From NCBI GenBank assembly GCA_024742355.1, contig JANSYM010000001.1:62001-126000 (forward strand): a stretch of DNA of 64,000 nucleotides, read 5' to 3'. The position numbers and the translations under genes were made by a program. Source of the stretch: Hyphomonadaceae bacterium (GTDB lineage Bacteria > Pseudomonadota > Alphaproteobacteria > Caulobacterales > Hyphomonadaceae). This document shows, in pieces, positions 9,868-20,478 of this stretch (position 1 is the stretch's first letter; each line of letters starts with the position of its first letter). Below the pieces are notes generated by a model. It was not told where the DNA came from. It made no database searches and saw only the letters and a list, made by a program, of their open reading frames with translations.

Positions 9868-10755
9868 TCAGGCAAACGAGAAGCCTTGCTGCCAGACGCT
9901 CTTCGGCTGCATGGCCTCCATTGGCTCATCGAGAAATTCGGTGAGTACGGAAATGCTCTGCTCAGGCTTGGTGACCAGGAACAGGTGTCCACCATCCTGC
10001 ACCACGTGCAGTTTCGAATTGGGCAGCGCCGTATTCAGGATGTGCGCATTCGCCATCGGCACGATCGCATCCTTGTCGCCCGCCATAACCAGGGTCGGCA
10101 TGCGCAGGAAGCGGATGAATGGCAGCGATGACCAGCCGAGGAAGGCCAGCAACTGATAGACATAGCCCATCGGGGCAGGCGGTTTCAGATTGTCGATATG
10201 CTCTCCGGCGCCTTCATCAGCCGCTTCACCGTACAGGCGCTGGAAGTTCTCACGCATATAGTCCGGGTCAGTATAGCGCCGCGCGTCGGCCATTTTCGAG
10301 ATCGCGCTGATCTTGCCAGGCACCATGGTCATGCCGGCTGTCGTTGCGACCAGGACCAGTTTGCCGACCGAGTTGCGGTATTGAAACGCGTATTGCTGCG
10401 CCATCGCCCCGCCCCAGGATACACCCATGACGTCGACATCGCCGAAGCCATACTGGTCGCACAGCTTGCGCGCCACACGCGCCATCATCCACGGACGATA
10501 GGGGAACCGGGCTGGCTCGCTTTCGCCGACACCGGGCATGTCGAAGGTCAGAATCTCACGGTCGCGCATCCACTCGCCGAGGCCGAAGGCAAGCTCCATA
10601 TTCGCGCCAATGCCATTGAAGAAAAGCAGCGGGCGTTTGTCAGACGGCCTTTCAGCCGGCCAATAGCCAACGCGCAGCGTGAAGGCGCCGACCGTTTCCA
10701 TGCTGATTTCTGGCAGGCGTGGTTTCGCTTTGCTTGCCGATTTGCGGGTCGCCAT
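9868..10755 (-). CDS. phaZ: Alpha/beta hydrolase, probable intracellular PHA depolymerase
   Basis: Alpha/beta hydrolase of 295 aa resembling intracellular poly(3-hydroxyalkanoate) depolymerases. Visible catalytic elements are the nucleophile elbow GVSWGGAMAQQ, the acid in AGDKDAIVP and the histidine in DGGHLFLV; LLFFNGIGANME is the oxyanion-region motif. The lysine-rich N-terminus (MATRKSASKAKPRLP) has no signal peptide, in line with an enzyme acting on cytoplasmic granules. The ATG at 10755 has AAGGAGG upstream; a second in-frame ATG at 10791 is possible. It lies directly downstream of phaC on the same strand, supporting a role in mobilising stored polymer. Confidence 0.8.
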   Translation of the reverse strand: MATRKSASKAKPRLPEISMETVGAFTLRVGYWPAERPSDKRPLLFFNGIGANMELAFGLGEWMRDREILTFDMPGVGESEPARFPYRPWMMARVARKLCDQYGFGDVDVMGVSWGGAMAQQYAFQYRNSVGKLVLVATTAGMTMVPGKISAISKMADARRYTDPDYMRENFQRLYGEAADEGAGEHIDNLKPPAPMGYVYQLLAFLGWSSLPFIRFLRMPTLVMAGDKDAIVPMANAHILNTALPNSKLHVVQDGGHLFLVTKPEQSISVLTEFLDEPMEAMQPKSVWQQGFSFA

Positions 10756-10799
10756 GGCGGCCTCCTTAGACTTCGTGCCGCCAGCGGACATACCGCCCT

Positions 10800-12485
10800 T
10801 TAGTCAAACACATATTTACCGGGCGCATCATAGAGCGGTGGGAACTGCTCTGATCCGTTTTGTTCAGGGGCTGGCTTCATTTCACCGGCCCGTTCGTGCA
10901 TCCACTCTGCCCAACGGGTCCACCATGATCCAGCAACTTCCTCAGCTCCAGCTGCCCATTCATCCGCGGTGCCGGACAGGTCCGTGTTGGCGAAGTACTT
11001 GGCCTTCGGATTCCCGGGTGGGTTCAGAAGCGATTGGATGTGGCCGGAATTTGAAAGCACAAATTCCATATTCTTCGAGCCGAGCAGTTTGGTCGTGCGG
11101 TAACAGGCTTTCCATGGCGTGATGTGGTCGGTGACACCGGCAACGATGAAACTGTCGACATCGACCTTGGTGAGGTCAGCCATATGCCCGGCAACCTCGA
11201 CCTTGCCTGGATTTGTAAACGGCTTGTGCAGTCCGAAATCGAGATAGTCAGAGTGCAGGCCAGCCGGCAGGTTCGTGGAATCATCATTCCAGAACAGGAC
11301 ATTGTATGGCGGTGGATCTTCACCCATCAGGTAATTGTTGACGACATAGTTCCAGACCAGATCATTCGGACGCATCCAGGCAAACATGCGGGCGAGGTCA
11401 TCGCCTTTCAGAATGCCTTTGCGACGCGAATAGCGGCGCGCGATTTCAAGGCTGCGCTCAGACGCCATGGCGCTGAGCTCGCTATCATCCTGTTCCGGAT
11501 CAAGGACACAGACCTGGAAGGTCAGCGAGTTGATCCGGTCATCGCCCGCAGCTGCCAGCAAGCTGGCAAAAGTCGCGGTCGTAATGCCGCCTGAGCAGGC
11601 ACCGGAAATGTTGATCTTGTCCGAGCCGGTAATCTCCTTGATCACTTCGGTACACTGGATCAGGCTGTCGACATAGTCAGACATGCCCCAGTCCGCGTGC
11701 TCCTTGGTTGGATTGCGCCAGGAAATGATGAAGGGCTGGAACTTGTTGCGCAGCAGGAACTGGATCACGCTGGTGATCGGGTCGAGGTCGCTGGCATAGA
11801 ATTTATTGATCTGTGGCGGGATGTTGAGGAAAGGGATTTCCCGCACTTCATCCGTGATTGGCGTGTATTGAATGAGTTCCATCATCTCATTCTTCCACAC
11901 CACCTTGCCGGGCGTGATTGCTACATTCTCGCCGATGACGAACGGGCTTTTGTCGACCCGGCTTGGCATGCCGCCATTCTTGGTCATGTCTTCATAGGCG
12001 TTCTGCAAGCCCTTCACGAGCGACAGGCCGCCACTATCAATGGCGCGTTTCTTGGCCGCCGGATTGGTCACCAGAGCGTTGGTCGGCGAGATCGCATCCG
12101 TGATCATGTTCATCACGAAGGTCGCCCGCGCATGTTCCATCTCACCAAGCTTGAGGTCACCGACCCAGTCTTCGAGATGTTCCTGCATCGCCAGATAGGT
12201 TTGCAGACCGCGCTTGTAGAATGGATTGTTCGACCATGCTGCATCGCGGAACCGTTTGTCTTTACGGTCCGGTGCGCGCTCGGATTTCCCCATCACGATG
12301 TCATAGGATTCCTTGGCCATCTTGCCGGCGAATTTGGCATTGGCCATCGGCGATACGCTGGTGCGCCGCAACATCATTGCCACAGAGCCCAAAAGCTCCT
12401 GACGGTTCAGGCCGCCCAGTAAGGGGTTAAGCGCATTTGTGGTGTCTGCTGCTGCCTCACCGATATAGTCCGCGGTCTTGCTCAT
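10800..12485 (-). CDS. phaC: Class I poly(3-hydroxyalkanoate) synthase
   Basis: Polymerises (R)-3-hydroxyacyl-CoA into storage polyester at the granule surface. The 561-aa protein has the PhaC lipase-like box GACSGG with nucleophile Cys (about 297), the aspartate in GVTDHITPW (about 453) and the histidine in NSGHIQSLLNP (about 482). The N-terminal domain (FRDAAWSNNPFYKRGLQTYL) and the conserved NIPPQINKFY stretch are typical of class I enzymes. The start at ATG 12485 (MSKTADYIG) has GGAGG upstream. The depolymerase gene follows 44 bp downstream, and a TetR regulator diverges upstream. Confidence 0.96.
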   Translation of the reverse strand: MSKTADYIGEAAADTTNALNPLLGGLNRQELLGSVAMMLRRTSVSPMANAKFAGKMAKESYDIVMGKSERAPDRKDKRFRDAAWSNNPFYKRGLQTYLAMQEHLEDWVGDLKLGEMEHARATFVMNMITDAISPTNALVTNPAAKKRAIDSGGLSLVKGLQNAYEDMTKNGGMPSRVDKSPFVIGENVAITPGKVVWKNEMMELIQYTPITDEVREIPFLNIPPQINKFYASDLDPITSVIQFLLRNKFQPFIISWRNPTKEHADWGMSDYVDSLIQCTEVIKEITGSDKINISGACSGGITTATFASLLAAAGDDRINSLTFQVCVLDPEQDDSELSAMASERSLEIARRYSRRKGILKGDDLARMFAWMRPNDLVWNYVVNNYLMGEDPPPYNVLFWNDDSTNLPAGLHSDYLDFGLHKPFTNPGKVEVAGHMADLTKVDVDSFIVAGVTDHITPWKACYRTTKLLGSKNMEFVLSNSGHIQSLLNPPGNPKAKYFANTDLSGTADEWAAGAEEVAGSWWTRWAEWMHERAGEMKPAPEQNGSEQFPPLYDAPGKYVFD

Positions 12486-12592
12486 CACTGCCTCCGATTT
12501 CCTCTCAGAACGAGGCCCACCCCGTCCGGCACACGGCTTGCTCTTATGGTTAAGAGTCTAAATTTGGATAACCTTGCACGATCAAATTCGTT

Positions 12593-12621
12593 CCATATTG
12601 ACCTTTTACTGTCAAATATGG
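12593..12621. promoter_or_regulatory. Inverted repeat in the phaC/TetR divergent promoter, candidate operator
   Basis: The 177-bp gap between phaC and the divergent TetR gene contains a near-perfect inverted repeat: CCATATTGAC at 12593–12602 and GTCAAATATGG at 12611–12621, differing by one extra base in the right arm. Its size and position suit a TetR-family operator controlling both genes. Binding is an inference; the repeat is seen directly. Confidence 0.55.
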
Positions 12622-12662
12622 CTCTCGATTAGAAATTGCAGCCTAGACGCGAATTGCATGCG

Positions 12663-13298
12663 ATGAAGACACGCGACCGTATTCTTGATGTGAGCCTCGG
12701 CCTGTTCAATGCCGAGGGTGAAGCCGCGCAGACTGCGGTCGATATCGCCAATGCGCTCGATATGTCGCCGGGCAATCTGTATTATCATTTCAAGGGCAAG
12801 GAACCGATTATCGAGGCGCTGTTTGATCGCTTCGAAGAGGAGATGCAGATCATCCTCGGCGGCAGCCATGGCGCCGTGACCTCGATCGAGGACAATTGGG
12901 TCTTTATCTATATCGTCCTCGAAGAGATTTACGATTTCCGCTTCTTCTATCGCAATGTCGGCGACATGATGGAGCGCTATCCGGCTCTGGCTTTGCGGTT
13001 CCGGAAAATCCTCGCCATGAAACGCCAGGCGATCGAGAACGTCCTGCGCCAGCTTGAAAAACGCGACATTGTCGAGATTGACCGGCGCTTGCGCGAGCCA
13101 CTGACACAGCAAATGTTGTCGACGCTGACCTTTTGGCTCAGCAATGAACTCATCGCCGGCGGTGATCGCGGTGGACCGGCTCTGATTCACGACACGGTCC
13201 TGCAATTCATGCTGCTCGTGATTCCGTACATGGGCGAGGCCAGTGCGGAGGCTCTGGACGGGATGCTCGAGCGTCATCGCGATCTCACGCGTCGCTAG
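12663..13298 (+). CDS. TetR-family transcriptional regulator (PhaD-like)
   Basis: A 211-aa regulator with an N-terminal helix-turn-helix typical of TetR proteins (RDRILDVSLGLFNAEGE, then ALDMSPGNLYYHFKGK) and a longer alpha-helical C-terminal ligand/dimer domain. The NLYYHFKGKEPIIEALF recognition segment and divergent placement beside phaC resemble the PhaD group that regulates PHA genes. ATG 12663 (MKTRDRIL) is the first credible start; the frame extends upstream only to a TTG at 12636. It probably acts on the inverted repeat in the intergenic region. The stop lies four bases from the convergent EamA gene. Confidence 0.88.
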   Translation: MKTRDRILDVSLGLFNAEGEAAQTAVDIANALDMSPGNLYYHFKGKEPIIEALFDRFEEEMQIILGGSHGAVTSIEDNWVFIYIVLEEIYDFRFFYRNVGDMMERYPALALRFRKILAMKRQAIENVLRQLEKRDIVEIDRRLREPLTQQMLSTLTFWLSNELIAGGDRGGPALIHDTVLQFMLLVIPYMGEASAEALDGMLERHRDLTRR

Positions 13299-13302
13299 CG
13301 GA

Positions 13303-14217
13303 TTACTCCGGCAAGTCGCTGACCGGCATATGGGTTTCGGTGCGGATTGAGAAACGCTCTTCAAAAGCCACAATCAGACATGCACCGATAATAATCACGG
13401 CGCCAACCCAGGTTTGCCAGCCGGGATATTCTGCAAAGAAGACCGAACCAAACAGACCGCTCCAGACCAGGGCTGTGTATTCAAGCGGCGCCAGGCGCTG
13501 GGCCGGTGCGCGCGCATAAGCAAGCGTCATCAGATACCAGGTCACAAACCCCAATACGCCGAACATCAGGAACCAGGGAATATCGCTCCAGTCGGGGGTG
13601 CCGAACACACCGATCGTCACCGGCAACAGCAGAACCGCGGGAACGACATTGGTGAACATGGCAATCGTCGTCGCGTCTTCATGCGTCGCCCGCATGCGTA
13701 ACAGGACCAGACCGAGGGCATAGAGAAAAGCGGCCAGGAAACAACTGGCGACCCCGAGCTCAAACAGTTCGCTTGCAGCCCCATTTTGCGGTCGGCCCGT
13801 TACTGCCAGGGCGGCGCCGGCAAACCCAATCAGGGTCGCGATCAGGGCAGTGGCCGTAATCTTTTCGCCGAGCAGAGCCCGCGCCACGAACGGCACCATC
13901 AGGGCGGCGGTGAAACCGATAATCGTGGCGACCGCCAGCGGCAGATGCATCAAGGCAAAGAAGAAGGTCACGGCACAGCCAAGCTGGACCATTCCCCGCA
14001 TGGTGTGAAACCGGATCGAGGACAGGCTGGGCATCGGTCGTTTCTGCGCGCGAAACACGCTCAGTGCCAGCAGGCCGCCAAACAGGAATCGCCAGGCCAG
14101 CAGGTGGTGCAAGCCAGCATTCGGGGCGATCGCTTTGACCATGGCGTCAATGCCTGACCCCATTGCGATGGCGATCACGGCGATCAGAATGGGGGCAGAG
14201 AGCAGGCGCGCGATCAT
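13303..14217 (-). CDS. EamA/DMT-superfamily transporter
   Basis: Predicted inner-membrane exporter of 304 aa with ten hydrophobic segments arranged as two EamA repeats. The first begins ILIAVIAIAMGSGIDAMVKAI, with WRFLFGGLLALSVFRAQKR marking helix 2 and LLGEKITATALIATLIGFAGAALAV ending the first repeat; the second ends VFFAEYPGWQTWVGAVIIIGACLIVAFEER. The substrate is not predictable. It is convergent with the TetR gene and shows no clear operon partner. Confidence 0.87.
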   Translation of the reverse strand: MIARLLSAPILIAVIAIAMGSGIDAMVKAIAPNAGLHHLLAWRFLFGGLLALSVFRAQKRPMPSLSSIRFHTMRGMVQLGCAVTFFFALMHLPLAVATIIGFTAALMVPFVARALLGEKITATALIATLIGFAGAALAVTGRPQNGAASELFELGVASCFLAAFLYALGLVLLRMRATHEDATTIAMFTNVVPAVLLLPVTIGVFGTPDWSDIPWFLMFGVLGFVTWYLMTLAYARAPAQRLAPLEYTALVWSGLFGSVFFAEYPGWQTWVGAVIIIGACLIVAFEERFSIRTETHMPVSDLPE

Positions 14218-14295
14218 CCCAGCGCTTTACGGGCAAGCGTCAGCGAATGCCAGTCCTGCCAGCAAACTTATTGTGGGCATCGGTTTTTGGCGGGA

Positions 14296-14706
14296 TTAGC
14301 GGCGCGTGTTCGGTGCCTGCATTTCGTGGGTCAGCGTTCGGACAAGCTGGCGGCTCATTTCGAACGTGCCCGAGAGCTCGTCCGGCCAGCTGAAATACCA
14401 TTTTCCAACAATCTTGCGGCCTTGCTCGGTAATCGTGCCTTCGCAATAGACCGGTTCCTGATCCAGGCCCTGATAGGTCTTCAGGAAGACGACTTCCTCG
14501 CCGTCTATATGACCTCGAAGCGTAGCTTCCAGCTCCGCCAGTTCGCCTTGTACAAAAGTGTTGGGTTCCAGCGTTGAGCCCGTGACGCGACCATCGGTTA
14601 TGGTCAACCAGGCCGAAAACGCCGCGTCCTCGCGATCGTTCGCATCATGCCGGAACTGACCGGACCAAACGCCATTAAGTGCGCAAGATTTGCATTCTAT
14701 CCCCAT
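14296..14706 (-). CDS. Hypothetical protein
   Basis: A 136-aa cytoplasmic protein I do not recognise by name. It starts MGIECKSCALNGVWSGQFRH with a CxxC pair at residues 5 and 8, and the rest looks like a small beta-rich domain (AWLTITDGRVTGSTL; GEEVVFLKTY; CEGTITEQGRKIVGKWYFSW), as in lipocalin-like or heat-shock-type barrels. No signal peptide or membrane segment is visible. It is the only gene between gyrB and the EamA transporter and is read in the same direction as both, with a 128-bp repeat-containing gap before it. No function is proposed. Confidence 0.6.
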   Translation of the reverse strand: MGIECKSCALNGVWSGQFRHDANDREDAAFSAWLTITDGRVTGSTLEPNTFVQGELAELEATLRGHIDGEEVVFLKTYQGLDQEPVYCEGTITEQGRKIVGKWYFSWPDELSGTFEMSRQLVRTLTHEMQAPNTRR

Positions 14707-14747
14707 GCCCGAAATATGTCAGACAATACGTAATTTCCGCAAGTGCA

Positions 14748-14812
14748 AATCTGCAGTTTTTTGTGCTCTTGCAAGGTTGTTGCAAGAAAACACGCTTAAT
14801 CTGCAATTTTTC
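14748..14812. repeat. Short direct repeats and a hairpin downstream of gyrB
   Basis: The 128-bp gap between gyrB and the hypothetical gene contains two copies of AATCTGCA(A/G)TTTTT (14748–14762 and 14798–14812, 50 bp apart) flanking a 7-bp inverted repeat, CTTGCAA at 14768–14774 and TTGCAAG at 14780–14786. No T-run follows the hairpin in the gyrB direction, so it is not a typical terminator. A protein-binding or regulatory role is possible but unproven. Confidence 0.4.
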
Positions 14813-14834
14813 CTAGTATTTACGCCCGATCGGA

Positions 14835-17342
<2,508 letters not shown>

Positions 17343-17472
17343 TTATGGGGGCAAATAGTTGAATGATAACAGTGCGTTATGGGGTTGTCGGTGCTGACTT
17401 CAAACATCTCTGGCCCTGCCCCTGCGAAAAGGCTCTAAAAAGGGCAGGATATCGGGGTTTGAGGAGACCAAA

Positions 17473-18417
17473 ATGAAGTGGATTTTACGCCTGATTGGGC
17501 TCATCCTGTTTCTTGCTATTTCGACCTATCTGGGGGCGGACCTGATGCTCAAACCTCTGAATGATGATGCCCGCGCGAAGGCGCCCGGCGCGTTTGCCGA
17601 ATTGAGCGACGGCAAGATCCATTACCGAATGGAAGGGCCAGAAGACGGTCCTCTGGTTGTTCTGGTACATGGGTTTTCGACGCCAAATTTCATTTATGAG
17701 CAAAATGTCGAAGCGATGAATGCCGCGGGCTTGCGCACGCTCCGCTTCGATCATTTCGGGCGCGGTTGGTCAGACCGACCGTCGGGAAAGTACAATGTCG
17801 ATTTCTACGACCGGTCGCTGATTGAATTGCTTGATCACCTCGATGTAGACGAACCGTTCGGGCTCGTCGGACTGTCCATGGGCGGGCCGATTGTGGCGGA
17901 GTTCACTGCCCGGCATCCGGAACGCGTCAACAAACTGGTCCTGTTCGTTCCCGCCGGGCTCGATCTTGCCGGCGCTGATAGCGGCGCGGCGCGGCTGGTG
18001 CAGATGCCGATCATCGGTGACTTTGTCTGGCGGATGATTGGCAAAGGCGTTCTGCTCGGCGATCCGCAATATGATGAAACCGCGCGCGCGCCGGAAGACC
18101 GGTTGCGCGGCGACGTGACCGAGCAGTTCCAGTATCGCGGCTATCTGCAAGCCTTGTTGTCGTCGCTGCGCCACATGCCCATGGCAGGCCGAGAGGAGAC
18201 GTTCGAGCGCGTCGCGGCCACTGGCATCCCGGTCCTGGCCATCTATGGCGCAAAGGATGAAACTGTCCTGATCTCCAGCGCCGCGCGCTTGCAGACGCTG
18301 ATCCCGGATGCGGATGTGCGTGTTCTGGAAGAGGGCGAGCACGGGCTCAATTACCAGCACCACACGACTGTGAACCCCTGGCTGGTTGAGTTCTTTCTTG
18401 GCAGCGGCGACAGCTAG
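17473..18417 (+). CDS. Alpha/beta hydrolase with N-terminal membrane anchor
   Basis: A 314-aa alpha/beta hydrolase of unknown substrate. The N-terminus (RLIGLILFLAISTYLGADL) is a single hydrophobic segment that probably anchors or exports the protein. The catalytic domain shows the oxyanion motif LVHGFSTPNFIY, the nucleophile elbow GLSMGGPIV, the acid in YGAKDETVL and the histidine in EEGEHGLNYQH. GAGGAG lies just before ATG 17473. It is divergent from gyrB and convergent with recF (stops eight bases apart), and has no obvious operon partner. A lipase, esterase or epoxide-hydrolase-like role is possible. Confidence 0.85.
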   Translation: MKWILRLIGLILFLAISTYLGADLMLKPLNDDARAKAPGAFAELSDGKIHYRMEGPEDGPLVVLVHGFSTPNFIYEQNVEAMNAAGLRTLRFDHFGRGWSDRPSGKYNVDFYDRSLIELLDHLDVDEPFGLVGLSMGGPIVAEFTARHPERVNKLVLFVPAGLDLAGADSGAARLVQMPIIGDFVWRMIGKGVLLGDPQYDETARAPEDRLRGDVTEQFQYRGYLQALLSSLRHMPMAGREETFERVAATGIPVLAIYGAKDETVLISSAARLQTLIPDADVRVLEEGEHGLNYQHHTTVNPWLVEFFLGSGDS

Positions 18418-18425
18418 GCCATCCG

Positions 18426-19529
18426 TCAGTCGGTCTCCGACACTACCTCAACCAACTGTGCGCGGTCCCCGAAGGTCTCGAACAGGAAGGCTTCTGTTCC
18501 GGTCAGCCAGGCCTGACCGCCAAGCGCGATCAGTTCGTCGAACAAGGCCGCGCGGCGGTCACGGTCGAGATGGGCCGCGGCTTCATCGAGCAGGATCAGT
18601 GGGCTCGGTCCTTCGCCATCTTCCGAGAGAGCGCGGGCACTGGCCAGGATCAATCCGATCAACAAGGCCTTCTGCTGGCCCGTGGAGGCGTTGCCAGCAG
18701 GCGCATTGGTCGGCCGGTGGATGACGGTGAGATCCGTGCGGTGCGGCCCTGACAGGGTTCGCTTGGCGCCCTGATCGCGATACCGGCCTTTGGCGAGGGT
18801 CTCTGCGATCAGATCCATGATGTCGAACAGGCTCGCGCCATCAATCGCGGCGCGCTCAGCCTCGCCGTCCAGAGCAAGATCGCCTTTCGGAAAATATCCC
18901 TCAGGGCGGGCATCGATGGCCGCCTGTAGCGATTTCAGGACGAGCGCCCGATTGGTCGCAATCACAGCGCCGGCCTCCGCCATGCGCCGTTCAATGGCAT
19001 CCGCCCAGGCCGGGTCGACGCGGCCACGTTCAAGCAGCGCATTGCGTTCGCGCATGGCTTTTTCATACCGGCCCGAGACGCTGCCATGGCCGGGAATATG
19101 CGCCATCACCTGGCGATCGAAGAAACGTCGACGCTCGCTGGCGCCGCCACGAAACACGCTGTCCATATTCGGGGTCAGCCAGACGATGCGAATGAGATCA
19201 GCGAGATCGGTCGCGGTCGCTGGGGCGCCGTCCAGTCGGATTGTGCGCTTGTTGCCGGTTTCGCCAGTTTCGAGCCCGACCCCGATCTTGCGCTCATCAT
19301 CCAGTGTCGCCGAAATTGTCCAGCCATCCTCCGAGCCGTGGCGGACCATATCCGGGAGCCCCGCTGCGCGCAGGCCACGGCCAGGCCCAAGCTGACTGAT
19401 CGCTTCGAGGATATTGGTCTTGCCCGCGCCATTCGCGCCCCACAGGCAGACCGGCCGTGCATCGAGCTTGAGGTCGAGCGCCGCATGGCTGCGAAAATTG
19501 GTCAGGCGAAGGCGGGTGAGGGCGGTCAT
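18426..19529 (-). CDS. recF: DNA replication and repair protein RecF
   Basis: ABC/SMC-type ATPase of the RecFOR pathway, which loads RecA at gaps during recombinational repair. The 367-aa protein has the Walker A motif GANGAGKTN in the first 40 residues, the RecF sequence RLTNFRSHAALDL, the signature-like STGQQKALLIGLILA region and the D-box/Walker B LILLDEAAAHLD near the C-terminus. In most bacteria recF follows dnaN directly; here a short-chain dehydrogenase gene lies between them. Confidence 0.96.
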   Translation of the reverse strand: MTALTRLRLTNFRSHAALDLKLDARPVCLWGANGAGKTNILEAISQLGPGRGLRAAGLPDMVRHGSEDGWTISATLDDERKIGVGLETGETGNKRTIRLDGAPATATDLADLIRIVWLTPNMDSVFRGGASERRRFFDRQVMAHIPGHGSVSGRYEKAMRERNALLERGRVDPAWADAIERRMAEAGAVIATNRALVLKSLQAAIDARPEGYFPKGDLALDGEAERAAIDGASLFDIMDLIAETLAKGRYRDQGAKRTLSGPHRTDLTVIHRPTNAPAGNASTGQQKALLIGLILASARALSEDGEGPSPLILLDEAAAHLDRDRRAALFDELIALGGQAWLTGTEAFLFETFGDRAQLVEVVSETD

Positions 19530-19539
19530 GGGCGCTGTG

Positions 19540-20469
19540 TTACACGCTCCAGGTCAGGTCCACGGCTTGCTCGGACAAGGCCCAGAGTTTGGCGGCCGCG
19601 GCCGCATCCTTCGCGGGACCGATCATCCCGCAAGCCCCAACCGCACCGCGTAGTTCGCGAAACTGGCGCGGCCCGTAATAGCCACCGCCGACAGCGTCCG
19701 GATCTGTAGCGCTCAGCAGGATTGGCCATCCACCGCGATCGGCCGACTGGGCGATGAGCAGGTTTGCCGGTGCCATCATCAAGGTGGCCAGGCGCCCGGG
19801 ACCCGTCGATTGCAAATTCGTCGCCGAATATCCCGGGTGGCAAATGTAAGATCGCGATGCCGCACCAGACGCTTCCAGGCGGCGATTGAGTTCATATCCG
19901 AACATCGCATTGGCGAGCTTGCTCTGACTGTAGGCGAGCGTGGCTTGATAGCCGCTCTGCCAATGCGGGTCGTTGAAGCGAATGCGCCTGAGGCCGACTT
20001 TGTGCGCCAGGCTAGAGACGGTGACAAACCGGCCGTCGCTTTCCAGGACGCGGTCCTTGAGCAGGCCGGTCAGCAGAAAGTGCCCGAGATGATTGACGCC
20101 GAATTGCAATTCGAACCCATCATCGGTGAGCGTGCGCCGGGGCGGGAACATGATCCCGGCATTGTTGATCAGCGCGTCAATCTTCGGCGCCGCAGAGAGC
20201 ACCGCATCAGCGGCGTCGCGAACCGAGCCAAGATTGGCGAGGTCCATCTCGATGACGTCGACGGTGTTTTCACCGGAGGCGAGATCTCGCAACTCGTCTG
20301 CGGCTTTCACCGCTTTGTCCATATTGCGACAGAGCAGGATCAGATTGGCATCGGCCTGCACCAGCCTTTTGCTGGCGCGGAATCCGATGCCGCTATTGGC
20401 CCCCGTGATGACGAATGTCTTGCCGGTTTGTAGGGCAAGGCGTTCGGGGGTCCAATTTCGAATGGTCAT
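19540..20469 (-). CDS. Short-chain dehydrogenase/reductase
   Basis: A 309-aa NAD(P)-dependent oxidoreductase of the extended, retinol-dehydrogenase-like SDR group. It has the Rossmann glycine motif TGANSGIG, the CRN motif after beta-2 (LLCRNMDKAV), the NNAGIM strand and the catalytic YSQSK (Tyr/Lys). The substrate is unknown; long C-terminal sequence (ATDPDAVGGGYYGPRQFREL) resembles light-dependent protochlorophyllide-reductase-like or WW-oxidoreductase relatives. It sits between dnaN and recF on the same strand, with ten bases to each, so it may be co-transcribed with replication genes although unrelated in function. Confidence 0.88.
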   Translation of the reverse strand: MTIRNWTPERLALQTGKTFVITGANSGIGFRASKRLVQADANLILLCRNMDKAVKAADELRDLASGENTVDVIEMDLANLGSVRDAADAVLSAAPKIDALINNAGIMFPPRRTLTDDGFELQFGVNHLGHFLLTGLLKDRVLESDGRFVTVSSLAHKVGLRRIRFNDPHWQSGYQATLAYSQSKLANAMFGYELNRRLEASGAASRSYICHPGYSATNLQSTGPGRLATLMMAPANLLIAQSADRGGWPILLSATDPDAVGGGYYGPRQFRELRGAVGACGMIGPAKDAAAAAKLWALSEQAVDLTWSV

Positions 20470-20478
20470 GATCTGGGT

